The notes: generated by a model from the letters alone, not told the origin. DNA of 58,984 nucleotides from Rickettsiales endosymbiont of Peranema trichophorum (GCF_004210275.1 NZ_SCFA01000059.1:1-58984); one strand, 5' to 3'. Positions 36,498 through 45,577 are shown, counted from the stretch's first letter. Made by a program: numbers and translations.

Positions 36498-37775
36498 ATG
36501 GTAAGCGGTGTAGACATAGAGCAGTTTTGTCTGAACCTTGACTTGCTTCTCGACTCTCAGAATGTAAAACGTGTTGGTCTTTCAGTTTCTGGGGGAATAG
36601 ACAGCATGTGCTTGTGTCATTTGTCGCAATTTTGGTCTGCAAGAAAAGGAATAGATCTAACGTGCTTAGTTGTAGATCACAAACTACGGCAGGAATCCTC
36701 AGTGGAGGCAGAATATGTAGTATCGATCTTGGAATCGTATGGGCTAAGGGCGAAAATACTTCCGATCTTCTGGAATAAGCCTTTAAGCAATATACAGAAG
36801 GCTGCCAGGGAAGCTAGATATGACCTACTAACAAAATACTGTCAAGAGAATGGATTGGAATATCTGTTTACAGGTCATAATAAGGACGATCAGGCAGAAA
36901 CAGTTCTCATGAGAATATCTCGAGGAAGTGGTGTGAACGGAGCAATAGGTATTCCAACACAAACTATACTAAACGGTATTAAGATTATAAGGCCTCTATT
37001 ACCGTTTCATAGACATCAGATATGTTACACAATATCCAAAGCTGGATGGAGCTGGGTTGAAGACAAGTCAAACCAAAATCAACTATTTGAAAGAGTAAAA
37101 ATACGAACTTTATTTAGTCAACTTTCAAATAAAGAGCTTTGGATCAACAGGCTCGCACTGTTTGCCGACAATATGAATCGGGTCAGAACATTTATCGATC
37201 AAGAGGTAGACTCCTGTTTCTATAGAATGTGTAACATAAATATCTATGGTTTTATCTTTTGTGAGCATTTAGATTTTTGTGCCTTGCATGAAGAAATAGC
37301 TCTTAAACTTCTCTCCAAAATTATCAACAAATTTAACGGAGGAAAGGAAGTTTGTAGGCTTGCTAGTTTATTGCACCTATATAAAAACATTAAAGCTCAA
37401 CAAATACTTCATAAAACACTTGGAGGGGTTGAAATAGTAAAGAAAAAAGACAAAATACTGTTTTATCGAGAATTAAGAAGTGTGGAAAGTTCAAAACACA
37501 TTTTACCAAACGCAGAGATCACCTGGGATAACAGGTTTGTTATTGAACTAGAGACCCCTCTTACATTGAAAGTAACAGCTCTAGGTAAAAATGGGCAGAA
37601 TCTTCTGAGGACTGATTTTGATCACCAAGGTGTTGAACCTCCAAATAGCTTAGTTCTGTCGACTACCCCTGGAATATTTGACACGAACGGAAATCTAGTC
37701 TGCTATCCGCACCTTGGGATCACAAAAGCCGATGTGAAAATCAAATCGTTCAGGTGTTTGTGGACCAACGAGTAG
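36498..37775 (+). CDS. tilS: tRNA(Ile)-lysidine synthase TilS
   Basis: Converts C34 of tRNA-Ile(CAU) to lysidine, changing its codon reading to AUA; essential. The 425-residue protein has the PP-loop SGGIDS at 31-36, VVDHKLRQESSVEAEYV, and LFTGHNKDDQAETVLMRISRGSG. The C-terminal domain is less conserved. Its stop codon (37773-37775) abuts the left end of element C3, so the last residues may have been altered by that insertion. Confidence 0.94.
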   Translation: MVSGVDIEQFCLNLDLLLDSQNVKRVGLSVSGGIDSMCLCHLSQFWSARKGIDLTCLVVDHKLRQESSVEAEYVVSILESYGLRAKILPIFWNKPLSNIQKAAREARYDLLTKYCQENGLEYLFTGHNKDDQAETVLMRISRGSGVNGAIGIPTQTILNGIKIIRPLLPFHRHQICYTISKAGWSWVEDKSNQNQLFERVKIRTLFSQLSNKELWINRLALFADNMNRVRTFIDQEVDSCFYRMCNINIYGFIFCEHLDFCALHEEIALKLLSKIINKFNGGKEVCRLASLLHLYKNIKAQQILHKTLGGVEIVKKKDKILFYRELRSVESSKHILPNAEITWDNRFVIELETPLTLKVTALGKNGQNLLRTDFDHQGVEPPNSLVLSTTPGIFDTNGNLVCYPHLGITKADVKIKSFRCLWTNE

Positions 37776-37903
37776 TACCAAGTTTCAGATTAAATCAGGC
37801 AAATGGATTTGAGGATGAGGCTGCGTAAGCGTATTGAAATACCTGCGCAGAGCCGAGTTTCACAAAACCCGTTTTGAATCATTTAAAAATAAGAATCGGT
37901 ATA
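37775..37903 (+). repeat. Palindromic element C, copy 3 (C3)
   Basis: About 129 bp, from GTACCAAGTTTCAGATTAAA to AGAATCGGTAT, with the same internal CTGCG...CGCAG palindrome and LRRAEFHK-coding frame as C1. It starts at the tilS stop codon. A 65-codon frame (37834-38031) runs through it and is probably not a gene. Confidence 0.75.
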
Positions 37904-38000
37904 ATTCAAAGAGAAACCGATACAAAAAGAAACTTGGTCAGACGTTACAGCACCACAAATATCGCTTCAACCAAATGGATGTGGAACGCTATATGCAGAT

Positions 38001-38315
38001 TCAAGACAGGGCGGAGCGGCTACCGCTTTGATTTTTGAGGACACGAACGAGTTTTTTCTTTAGATTTTTTGCTGCAGAGCAAAGCTTATTTGCAGGTGTC
38101 TTAAGAAGATACTGGTCTATACCGTTATTATGCTCTATCGATCTAATGGTGCTAGGAGTAGCATTAAATCGCACCTCAACGTTAAGTGCATCGCTATGCA
38201 AGGAAAATACTTGTACGTTTGGAAGAAACTTACGTTTCGTCTTTATATTGGAGTGGGAAACAGTATGACCAGACATCACACCCTTTGTTAAATTTAAGCT
38301 ACATCTTCTAGACAT
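38001..38315 (-). CDS. rpmB: 50S ribosomal protein L28
   Basis: 104-residue protein beginning MSRRCSLNLTKGVMSGHTVS, with NIKTKRKFLPNVQ and LNVEVRFNATPSTIRSIEHN. These match bacterial L28 of the longer alphaproteobacterial type. The Ser-rich C-terminus (NQSGSRSALS) is not a conserved part. The gene is monocistronic here, convergent with tilS across element C3. Confidence 0.92.
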   Translation of the reverse strand: MSRRCSLNLTKGVMSGHTVSHSNIKTKRKFLPNVQVFSLHSDALNVEVRFNATPSTIRSIEHNNGIDQYLLKTPANKLCSAAKNLKKKLVRVLKNQSGSRSALS

Positions 38316-38452
38316 AAACCGCTTAGAAACTAGTTATTGATTTCACCTACTTCTATCAGCAACTTAACTAAAGTTCAAGCAAAAATACCTGTCAGCCGAC
38401 ACAATCTACGCACCTTACTTTTTAAATACTGATATTATGAGCTCCATTGCCT

Positions 38453-39241
38453 TTAGCTAGACTCTGTAACAGTGAGATTGCTTAGAATCATACCATCGTA
38501 TGCTGGAACGATGTTTGAGGGTAGCATCTTTTTTATCTCTTCATACTCAATAGAGTGTGACATATGAGTTAGTACAGTTAATTTTGGTGACAAAACTTGA
38601 GTCCAGTGTAGTACCAACTCTAGTGGAATGTGGGAAGGAGATACAGAGTATCTAAGGCAATCAAGAATCCAAATATCGAGATTTTTCAAAGATTCTACCG
38701 ATCTTTGTGGTAACTTTACCAAATCGGTTGAATATGCAACAGAACCAACTCTGAACCCTAAAGAATTTATTCCTCCGTGTTCCTGTAAAAACGGGTATAC
38801 ATCGACGTCTTGTATTGTGAAGAATTGGTACGGCGATATGGGAACGGGCTTGATCTTAGGGGGATATAGTGGATTTAACTGTTTGATATTGTATGGAAAC
38901 TGTTGCTCCAATGTGGCTAAACAAGTTGGTTCTCCATAGCATGGAATTGGTCGATCGTTTTTGCTTAGAAGTTTAACATCATCTATTCCCATGATGTGAT
39001 CAGCATGTGGATGAGTATATAAAATTGCGTCGACATATTTTATATTGTGTTTAAGAGCTTGGAATCTGAGGTCTGGTGTTGTGTCCACCAAAATCTTTGT
39101 ATTTTTTGATTCCACAAGCAAAGACGCTCTAGTTCTGTGGTTTTTAGGGTTGGGTGATTTACAAACCATGCATTCGCAGGCTATTTGGGGCACACCTGTT
39201 GAATTACCACATCCCAATATTGTATATCTAATCTCATTCAT
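38453..39241 (-). CDS. MBL-fold metallo-hydrolase (PhnP/RNase-Z-like)
   Basis: 262-residue metallo-beta-lactamase-fold protein. Starts YTILGCGNSTGVPQIACECMVC (10-27), with three Cys in a PhnP-type zinc site (C22, C24, C27), then RTRASLLVES and the metal motif THPHADH (H77, H79, D81, H82), followed by GIDDVKLL. Later motifs STDLVKLP and HMSHSIEYEE supply further ligands. PhnP-like enzymes are phosphodiesterases; the alphaproteobacterial members are annotated only generally. Substrate unknown. Confidence 0.85.
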   Translation of the reverse strand: MNEIRYTILGCGNSTGVPQIACECMVCKSPNPKNHRTRASLLVESKNTKILVDTTPDLRFQALKHNIKYVDAILYTHPHADHIMGIDDVKLLSKNDRPIPCYGEPTCLATLEQQFPYNIKQLNPLYPPKIKPVPISPYQFFTIQDVDVYPFLQEHGGINSLGFRVGSVAYSTDLVKLPQRSVESLKNLDIWILDCLRYSVSPSHIPLELVLHWTQVLSPKLTVLTHMSHSIEYEEIKKMLPSNIVPAYDGMILSNLTVTESS

Positions 39242-39366
39242 GTATCTGATCTCTTCTAGGCCAAACTTTTTTGAATCATGTAATTGAATATTGTGTGAAG
39301 TTTAAAGATCTCATATATGTGTCATAGATGGTATAGCGGTATATACAAATTTTCAAAAGAGGTAAT

Positions 39367-41553
39367 TTGATACTTTACAATCATATTTACTGCAAGTTCC
39401 ATTCTTGTCTTCTAAAAGAGGAAGCAAACCTGTTGTCATGGCTCCCGTATTTTTTCAGCCTTGGAATTCTCACGTACTTCTCTTTTTCAAGAGAGCCTGA
39501 TGTCTATGTAACTGGACTGGCCTCACTTGTGATTTGTGGAGCTCTTATATTTCTTAGGAAGCGGGGTAGATTCTTGAAGTTATGGATGTGCGTATGTTTC
39601 TATTTTCTTGGTTTCTGTGTAACGCAGCTTCACACATATGCTATCAACCATCAAGCTTTGGAAAAAGAAATACCGGAAATGCTGATAACTGGCGATGTGT
39701 TTGACATTCAACATATGGAGGGAAAAAGGCGGTTGGTCATTAGAAACATTCAAGAAGTATTACCCATAAATGATGGAAGAGGAAAAACATCGAATTGGTC
39801 CAGTGCTTTAGATCATTCAAGGGAAGAGTCGGTAGAGGATGTCAGGCGGCTTAAAGGTATCAGAATAAACGTTAAAGAAGAGTTGTTTCATGATCAGCAT
39901 ATCGATCATGAAAGGCTTAGTATAGGTGATACCGTGTCCATACCATCTCGTCTATTTCCGTTACCACACATATTAGTACCAAATGGGTTCGATTTCAGGA
40001 GATACGCCTATTTTAAAGGAATTGGGGCGGTAGGTTATGCAACTGGAGCGCCAACAATTCTAGCAAGGTATGAGAAGCAATTCATAGATCGTGTTTTTGA
40101 CTTTCCAAACATGAGGAACACGATCATAGAAAAAATGAAATTGCACTTAAAACAGCCGGCGACTGGAATAGCTACTGGTATTTTGGTAGGGGATGTGGGT
40201 TTAGTTCCAAAAGATACGATCGAAGTGGTAAGGGACGCGGGTATAGCACATCTATTAGCAATATCCGGTATGCACATGATCGTGCTGGTAGGAATATTAT
40301 TTTTTACTGCACGGTATTGTGTTTTAAAAATCGAATATATTGCTCTTAGAATAGATTCAAAAAAAATTGCAGCAATTGTTGCGCTTCTTGGTAGTGCTTT
40401 TTATTTGAAGTTAAGTTTGAGTCCTATATCAGCACAACGGGCATTCATTATGTCAAGTATTGCACTAATAGCAATCATTTTGGGGCGTGAATCTTCGGCG
40501 GTTCGTGCAATGTCTATATCTGCTATTTTGATTTTATTAATGGCCCCACAAGAGCTGTTAAATCCAAGTTTACAAATGTCATTTGCGGCTTCCTTTGCAT
40601 TGATAGTGTCATTAAGTAAACTGAGTACGTTATTTTTGACATCTATACAAATTGTTAAAGCCTCAAGAATGTCAAAGCTACTGGCTTATTTTGGGACAAT
40701 ATGTCTGGCATCCATTATTGCAAGTCTAGCTACAGCCCCATTTGTCATATACCACTTTCATAATGTATCAGTGTATGGTGCGTTGACAAATCTTGTTGCT
40801 ATTCCAATAAATGACTTTTGGATAATGCCATGGGGTATTGTGTCACTATTGCTGATGCCGTTTGGTTATGAGAAGTTTCCAGTAGTTGCTATGGGAACTG
40901 GTGTGGATTTGATTTATATGGTAGCGAAATATGTGTCAAACATTCCTTATGCGTCGTTGGCTATAGCTCCTCCTTCAGGACTGGGTTTAGTGCTAACAGC
41001 ATACGGGATGTTTGGATATTTTATAGCTGCTAGCAATATTCGCTACTTATTCCTGATGCTAATGCTGTGTGGACCATTTTTGAAATCTCCGTATGATCGA
41101 CCAGATATTTTGATTGAGCCGTCTAGTAAATTATTTGCAATTAGAGATAATGATGGACTAATTATCTCATCAAACAAAAAGAGCAAGTACGTGCTGGATG
41201 TTTGGAGTGAAGCCTATGGTAACAATGTAAGGCTGCTAAACGATATGAACATCTCTGGATGTAATGCAGACGCATGTATGTACGGTAGAGATGGACAAAA
41301 TGTTTTAATTATAGGAAATAAAAATGTGAAACTGGTGAATTGTCATAATATAGGGTTGTTGATCAACCTGACATCGAGTAGTGTTTATTGCAACAATGTA
41401 AAAAAAATTAATAATACTATCTTGAAATCTGGAGGAGCACATTTTATAAAAATTAACGGTGGTAAAATTAATGTTACCAATTCAATGAATATAGGGGGTA
41501 AAAGAATTTGGAATAGATTATACAGTCGAAAAGATGGAGATATGGGTTACTGA
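39367..41553 (+). CDS. comEC: ComEC/Rec2-family DNA uptake membrane protein
   Basis: 728-residue polytopic protein of the ComEC family, which forms the inner-membrane channel for DNA entry in competence. I keep the TTG start at 39367 because a good AGAGGT site (39357-39362) is placed just before it and no upstream ATG is available. An N-terminal membrane region leads to a soluble OB-like part (about 90-220, DUF4131), then the Competence domain with ISGMHMIVLVGILFF and SPISAQRAFIMSSIALIAI. The C-terminus (from about 580) lacks the HxHxDH metallo-hydrolase motif of full ComEC, as in other Rickettsiales. No other competence gene is nearby. Confidence 0.9.
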   Translation: MILYNHIYCKFHSCLLKEEANLLSWLPYFFSLGILTYFSFSREPDVYVTGLASLVICGALIFLRKRGRFLKLWMCVCFYFLGFCVTQLHTYAINHQALEKEIPEMLITGDVFDIQHMEGKRRLVIRNIQEVLPINDGRGKTSNWSSALDHSREESVEDVRRLKGIRINVKEELFHDQHIDHERLSIGDTVSIPSRLFPLPHILVPNGFDFRRYAYFKGIGAVGYATGAPTILARYEKQFIDRVFDFPNMRNTIIEKMKLHLKQPATGIATGILVGDVGLVPKDTIEVVRDAGIAHLLAISGMHMIVLVGILFFTARYCVLKIEYIALRIDSKKIAAIVALLGSAFYLKLSLSPISAQRAFIMSSIALIAIILGRESSAVRAMSISAILILLMAPQELLNPSLQMSFAASFALIVSLSKLSTLFLTSIQIVKASRMSKLLAYFGTICLASIIASLATAPFVIYHFHNVSVYGALTNLVAIPINDFWIMPWGIVSLLLMPFGYEKFPVVAMGTGVDLIYMVAKYVSNIPYASLAIAPPSGLGLVLTAYGMFGYFIAASNIRYLFLMLMLCGPFLKSPYDRPDILIEPSSKLFAIRDNDGLIISSNKKSKYVLDVWSEAYGNNVRLLNDMNISGCNADACMYGRDGQNVLIIGNKNVKLVNCHNIGLLINLTSSSVYCNNVKKINNTILKSGGAHFIKINGGKINVTNSMNIGGKRIWNRLYSRKDGDMGY

Positions 41554-41649
41554 GGGTAAGTTTGTGGTGGAGACGTTGGCGCATCCGTTTTCAAATCAAT
41601 ACTATAAAACGGTGCGGTGTAATAATAGTTAAAGTAATAGGGGTTAAAA

Positions 41650-42243
41650 ATGCAAGGGAACTGTACACATAAATTGTCTAATGCTTCTTCGGAGCAGAAC
41701 GTAGGGGAGCTTATTTTGTCTCTTCGTCGTTTTCTGGAGGTGATACTTCGAGAGGTCCAACGTGCTGGATTTTTTTCGCATGAGTTTCTTGAGAAGTCTA
41801 TATTGTTTGTACTTAGTACAACACCAAAGATCTCCACATCTGAGTTTCACACTATTCTGAATATACTAGAGGAGGTGGAGCAGGACTTTCAGAACGCGGA
41901 GTTTTACGAGGCACTTACCTCTATGAGACGTATTTGTGTAGACGAGGATGCTCTCTTTCAATTAAGAGGTTTGCCTATAATTCAAAAGGAGCAAATTAAC
42001 TTGATACCATTACTTGCTTGTTATCTGGTGGATCAAGTACTGCGATACATGGATGAGATAAAACGAAAAATAGTACACCATCATCTCGACATTGAAGCTA
42101 CAAGAAGGTTGGTATTAGAGTATTTTGATGTATGTGCAGCGCAGACCATTAGAGTGCCGACTTCTAGCACAGTTGGGACACAAAACACCAAGTCACGTTC
42201 CAAATCATCCAAAAAAGCAAGAGCAAAAGGGGCAGATAAATGA
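41650..42243 (+). CDS. Protein of unknown function with basic Ser/Lys tail
   Basis: 197 residues, ATG preceded by AGGGG (about 41639-41643). Predicted mostly helical and soluble: SLRRFLEVILREVQRAGFF, TILNILEEVEQDFQ, ACYLVDQVLRYMDEIKRKIV. The last 25 residues are a disordered basic tail rich in Ser/Lys (KSRSKSSKKARAKG), which could bind nucleic acid. No signal peptide or membrane segment. I do not recognise the family. It follows comEC by about 100 bp and is followed by repeat E and A fragments. Confidence 0.75.
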   Translation: MQGNCTHKLSNASSEQNVGELILSLRRFLEVILREVQRAGFFSHEFLEKSILFVLSTTPKISTSEFHTILNILEEVEQDFQNAEFYEALTSMRRICVDEDALFQLRGLPIIQKEQINLIPLLACYLVDQVLRYMDEIKRKIVHHHLDIEATRRLVLEYFDVCAAQTIRVPTSSTVGTQNTKSRSKSSKKARAKGADK

Positions 42244-42249
42244 AGAGGT

Positions 42250-42268
42250 GTTGCTTAGCTCCTGAAAT
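42250..42268 (+). repeat. Short repeat E, second copy
   Basis: GTTGCTTAGCTCCTGA is identical to 7917-7932. Here it follows the stop of the 197-residue unknown gene by 6 bases. Confidence 0.5.
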
Positions 42269-42326
42269 CCTGTGATTCCATTATTATGTCAGCTTTTTTG
42301 CGTGATTATTTCCGAAATTTAGCATT

Positions 42327-42352
42327 AGAGCATGTCCGCAAATTAATTGGAA
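42327..42352 (+). repeat. Repeat A, truncated copy (A3)
   Basis: AGAGCATGTCCGCAAATTAA then TTGGAA, identical to the start of A1, but cut at 42353 where an end of the TA-flanked MITE (family B) begins. Only the first 26 bases remain. Confidence 0.7.
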
Positions 42353-42378
42353 TAGACCTCTTGCATAACTCATAAATA
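42353..42378 (+). repeat. Solo end of MITE B (B1)
   Basis: TAGACCTCTTGCATAACTCA, equal to the consensus inverted end of the 150-bp element at 45425-45574, without the second end. It interrupts repeat A3, so B-type insertion was later than A3. Confidence 0.65.
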
Positions 42379-42389
42379 TTCTCGCTGTT

Positions 42390-42460
42390 GCGGGAATGGC
42401 AAAAGGGAGGAGAGGTAGTGACAAAAAGGAAGATGCAGGAATGCAAAGAAGGGGAGCCTG
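42390..42460 (+). repeat. Repeat D block (D3)
   Basis: GGGAATGGCAAAAGGGAGG and related units, then GATGCAGGAATGCAAAGAAG. Joined to the flanking motif GTTGTCTCTA that also precedes element C1. Confidence 0.5.
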
Positions 42461-42475
42461 GGATGGTTGTCTCTA

Positions 42476-42606
42476 ATACCAAATCTCATTTTTAAATGAT
42501 TCAAAACGGATTTTGTGAAACTCGGCTTTGCGCACGTATTGCAGCAATACGCTTACGCAGCCCCATCTTCAAATCCATTTGCCTGATTTAATCTGAAATT
42601 TGGTAT
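42476..42606 (-). repeat. Palindromic element C, inverted copy (C4)
   Basis: 131 bp, reverse orientation relative to C1 and C3: ATACCAAATCTCATTTTTAA on the left and CTGAAATTTGGTAT on the right. The internal palindrome contains GTATTGCAGCAATAC, perfect in this copy. It covers the last codons and stop of the zinc-ribbon gene 42588-43307. Confidence 0.75.
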
Positions 42607-43307
42607 AACTTGATAAGTTTTGAGATTGTTATCGGTCTTCTATCAATAAAATTGATTCCTGTGGCAGTGTTCATGACAGCCGTAATGGATAGTGATGAAG
42701 TGTTTGATGGAATGTCAGGCACCTTCAATTTGACTATATTATGACCTGTCAAAACCGTTTGTTGATTAACGAACATGTCTGCCAAAACGTCACCATTATT
42801 GTCAAATGCAACTACATCAAACCCACTGAGCATAGTTTGTAACCTATCCTTCTTGAGTATGGTTATTGTTGTATGAAACTCAATGTTATTGCCAAGATTC
42901 TTGATGGTAACTTGACTGTTTTGTTTTTCCAACAACAAGGTATGGTTAATTTGATGACCCATTGCATCTCCTAGCTTATTGATAGATGGGAACAGTACTG
43001 CTGTTTCGTACCTATAAAAGAAAAGGACGGTACCGACGAAGAATATAGTGGAGGCAAGTAGTATTGCTCTTATAAAGTGACGAGTATTGTTACTACATTC
43101 CTTGTTTGTATAGACAATGGATTTAGTGTCTCCTTGATCCTCCTGATGACTTTTTCTGCTAACAAGATCGGACAATGTGAACGCTTCCTCAACTGTTGCT
43201 ACCCACTCGTAACCACACTGCGAGCAACGTACAAATCTTCCATATTGGCCGATGTCGTCCATCGTGATCTTAAAATCGGTATTACAGTTTGTACATGTTA
43301 TGATCAT
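42588..43307 (-). CDS. Zinc-ribbon (MJ0042-type) membrane protein, C-terminus replaced by element C4
   Basis: 239 residues. An N-terminal zinc ribbon has C5/C8 and C28/C31 (TCTNC, RCSQCGYEW), typical of the MJ0042 zinc-finger domain found at the start of many alphaproteobacterial proteins. One transmembrane segment lies at about 83-102, followed by a periplasmic domain with IKNLGNNIEFHTTITIL and LKVPDIPSNTSSLSITAVM, resembling the DUF3426-type arrangement. The last residues YQISD and the stop codon are encoded by the end of element C4, so the native C-terminus was probably changed. Function unknown. Confidence 0.82.
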   Translation of the reverse strand: MIITCTNCNTDFKITMDDIGQYGRFVRCSQCGYEWVATVEEAFTLSDLVSRKSHQEDQGDTKSIVYTNKECSNNTRHFIRAILLASTIFFVGTVLFFYRYETAVLFPSINKLGDAMGHQINHTLLLEKQNSQVTIKNLGNNIEFHTTITILKKDRLQTMLSGFDVVAFDNNGDVLADMFVNQQTVLTGHNIVKLKVPDIPSNTSSLSITAVMNTATGINFIDRRPITISKLIKLYQISD

Positions 43308-43422
43308 ATTATCACCGCTTGCTTTAGTTTAGCTATTGGGCTAGTGTATTGCCGAACTTGGTTACTGCACAGCAAAAAGCAAATGCTAACCTAAATAACA
43401 TACGTTATCTATATAGGTGAAA

Positions 43423-44256
43423 ATGAACAATTTAGCCAGAGAAATTGACGCGTTATGGAATAATTCAGACGTAGGTGACAGAACTAACTTGAAGCCGTCT
43501 GTGCTAGAGGAGAGAATGGCCCTTATTCAAAAAGTGCTTGATGCGCTCGATGGTGGTGAGATAAGGGTAGCGGAGAAGAAAGATGGCAAGTGGCATGTAC
43601 ATCAGTGGATCAAAAAAGCGATTTTGTTGTCATTTAGGTACAGTGACAACAAGGTTATTAATCCCACAAGCGACCTTAGATTTTACGACAAGATACCTCT
43701 GAAGACTATGTGTTATAATCGGGAAGCTTTTGAATCTGGGGGTTTTAGAATGGTGCCAGGAACAGTTGTGAGATATTCAGCATACATTGCCAAAAACGTA
43801 GTCCTCACCCCTTCTTTTATCAATGTAGGTGCTTATATCGACGAAGGAACTATGATAGATACATGGGTGACGGTTGGAAGTTGTGCGCAAATCGGCAAGA
43901 ACTGCCATATTTCAGAAGGTGCAGGCATAGGTGGGGTACTTGAACCATTACAGGGGAATCCAGTTATTATAGAAGATAACGTCTTTATAGGTATGAAAAG
44001 TGCTGTAACGGAAGGTGTTATAGTAGAGGAGGGCGCCGTAATATCTGCAGGTGTATTTATAACCAGTTCAACGCGTATTTATGATCGTGAGAGCGATCAA
44101 ATAATATATGGTAAAATACCGTCATGTTCGGTGGTGGTACCGGGCTCTCTACCTAGTTCTGATGGTAAAACCCACACATCTGCCGCAATTATTGTAAAAA
44201 AAGTAGACAATAAAACGAGAGCTAGTACATCAATTAACGAAATATTAAGGCACTGA
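43423..44256 (+). CDS. dapD: Tetrahydrodipicolinate N-succinyltransferase
   Basis: Succinylates tetrahydrodipicolinate in the succinylase branch of diaminopimelate synthesis. Start at ATG 43423, with AGGTG 4-8 bases before it; the GTG at 43417 overlaps that site. 277 residues: helical N-terminus, then a left-handed beta helix of hexapeptide repeats ([38 protein letters not shown]), the DapD signature. It is followed by dapE after 13 bp. Confidence 0.96.
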   Translation: MNNLAREIDALWNNSDVGDRTNLKPSVLEERMALIQKVLDALDGGEIRVAEKKDGKWHVHQWIKKAILLSFRYSDNKVINPTSDLRFYDKIPLKTMCYNREAFESGGFRMVPGTVVRYSAYIAKNVVLTPSFINVGAYIDEGTMIDTWVTVGSCAQIGKNCHISEGAGIGGVLEPLQGNPVIIEDNVFIGMKSAVTEGVIVEEGAVISAGVFITSSTRIYDRESDQIIYGKIPSCSVVVPGSLPSSDGKTHTSAAIIVKKVDNKTRASTSINEILRH

Positions 44257-44269
44257 GGTGGATGGAGAG

Positions 44270-45421
44270 ATGAATGATATACTAGAGCTGTTACAAAGGC
44301 TACTGAGGTGCCAAAGTGTTGCTCCTAATGATGATGGAGCTATAGACATTGTTGCCTCGAAGTTAAGCGAATTAGGATTTGATTGTAAAATTCTGACTTT
44401 TGAGGGTGATGGCTCGTATCCGGTGAGGAATCTGTATGCGCGCTATGGTACTGTGGGTCCTAATTTCTGTTTTGCGGGACATACAGATGTGGTGCCAACT
44501 GGTCCAGTTGATAAGTGGCAATTTCCACCATTTGATGGAAGTATCAAAGATGGACTAGTCTATGGGAGGGGCACAGTTGACATGAAAGGCGCTATAGCGG
44601 CAATGATTTTTGCTGTCGCTAATTTCATAAGATCGCAAAAGTTCAATGGTAGCATTAGCTTTCTAATAACAGGTGACGAAGAAGCGGATGCTACTAATGG
44701 AACTCCAAAGGTGTTGAAGTATTTAGAACATAAAGGCGAGAAATTAGACATTTGTATCATAGGAGAACCAACAAACCCAGATACTTTAGGAAGGACAGTG
44801 AAAATAGGCAGCAGGGGTAGCTTTAACGTGGATATTACGGTACGTGGAAAGCAAGGACATGTTGCATATAATAAGTATGCTGATAACGCATTGACTAGAT
44901 TGACAAATGTGCTACACGATTTGAATGAAATCACATTGGATCGGGGCAATGAGGACTTTGAGCCTTCCAATTTAGAGCTCACAAGTATCGATGTGAACAA
45001 TAAGGCTCCTAATGTTATTCCAGGGTTAGCTTCTGCTCACATCAACGTCAGGTTCAATACGTGCTATGATGGTCCCAAGCTCTTTGAAGTGATCAAAAGT
45101 GTATGCGAGAAGCACGCTTGTGATCAATATCATATCGCATCAAGAGTATCCGGTGAAGCTTTTGTGGTCAAAGACAAAGGAATACTTGATATTTGTGCGA
45201 TTGCTATTAAAAACGCACTGAAGAGCGATTGCACCTTTAATACCAGGGGAGGTACGTCGGATGCTAGGTTTATTAAAAACTACTGTCCTGTTGTTGAGTA
45301 TGGGCTAAGCAATGTGACAGCGCATCAGGTTGATGAACACACTACGATTCAGGAGCTTGTGAACCTCATGAATGTGTATTACGCAATGCTTCAAACCTAC
45401 TTCGAGGTTGGCAATCTTTGA
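44270..45421 (+). CDS. dapE: Succinyl-diaminopimelate desuccinylase
   Basis: Zinc-dependent hydrolase releasing LL-diaminopimelate. Start at ATG 44270 (MNDILELLQRLL), with GGAG just upstream. Metal motifs are FAGHTDVVPTG, YGRGTVDMKGAIAAM, TGDEEADATNGT and the C-terminal HQVDEHTTIQEL, all of the M20/DapE family. 383 aa, full length. Its stop (45419-45421) is only one base from the TA that borders MITE B2. Confidence 0.95.
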   Translation: MNDILELLQRLLRCQSVAPNDDGAIDIVASKLSELGFDCKILTFEGDGSYPVRNLYARYGTVGPNFCFAGHTDVVPTGPVDKWQFPPFDGSIKDGLVYGRGTVDMKGAIAAMIFAVANFIRSQKFNGSISFLITGDEEADATNGTPKVLKYLEHKGEKLDICIIGEPTNPDTLGRTVKIGSRGSFNVDITVRGKQGHVAYNKYADNALTRLTNVLHDLNEITLDRGNEDFEPSNLELTSIDVNNKAPNVIPGLASAHINVRFNTCYDGPKLFEVIKSVCEKHACDQYHIASRVSGEAFVVKDKGILDICAIAIKNALKSDCTFNTRGGTSDARFIKNYCPVVEYGLSNVTAHQVDEHTTIQELVNLMNVYYAMLQTYFEVGNL

Positions 45422-45424
45422 TTA

Positions 45425-45574
45425 GACCTCTTGCCTAACTCATTCTGAGTGGTTATTTCGTCGTCTTTGTCGTCAAAATTTGTCTGCGCTCCTCACATAT
45501 ATAGGATATGCTGCGGTGCTCACCTGCGTTTTTCCTAAAAATTCCTCACTCATTTATGAGTTATGCAAGAGGTC
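45425..45574. mobile_element. 150-bp MITE with 19-bp inverted ends flanked by TA (B2)
   Basis: Left end GACCTCTTGCCTAACTCAT and right end ATGAGTTATGCAAGAGGTC are inverted repeats with one mismatch in 19. TA dinucleotides flank it at 45423-45424 and 45575-45576, consistent with a TA target-site duplication of IS630/mariner type. The interior (TCGTCGTCTTTGTCGTCAAA and more) has no ORF. It fills the gap between the convergent dapE and aas-like stops and, if transcribed, forms a strong hairpin. A single end occurs at 42353. Confidence 0.8.
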
Positions 45575-45577
45575 TAT

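Noticed and set aside
37834-38031. 65-codon plus-strand frame in element C3
   Set aside because: Starts within the repeat and runs into the antisense end of rpmB.
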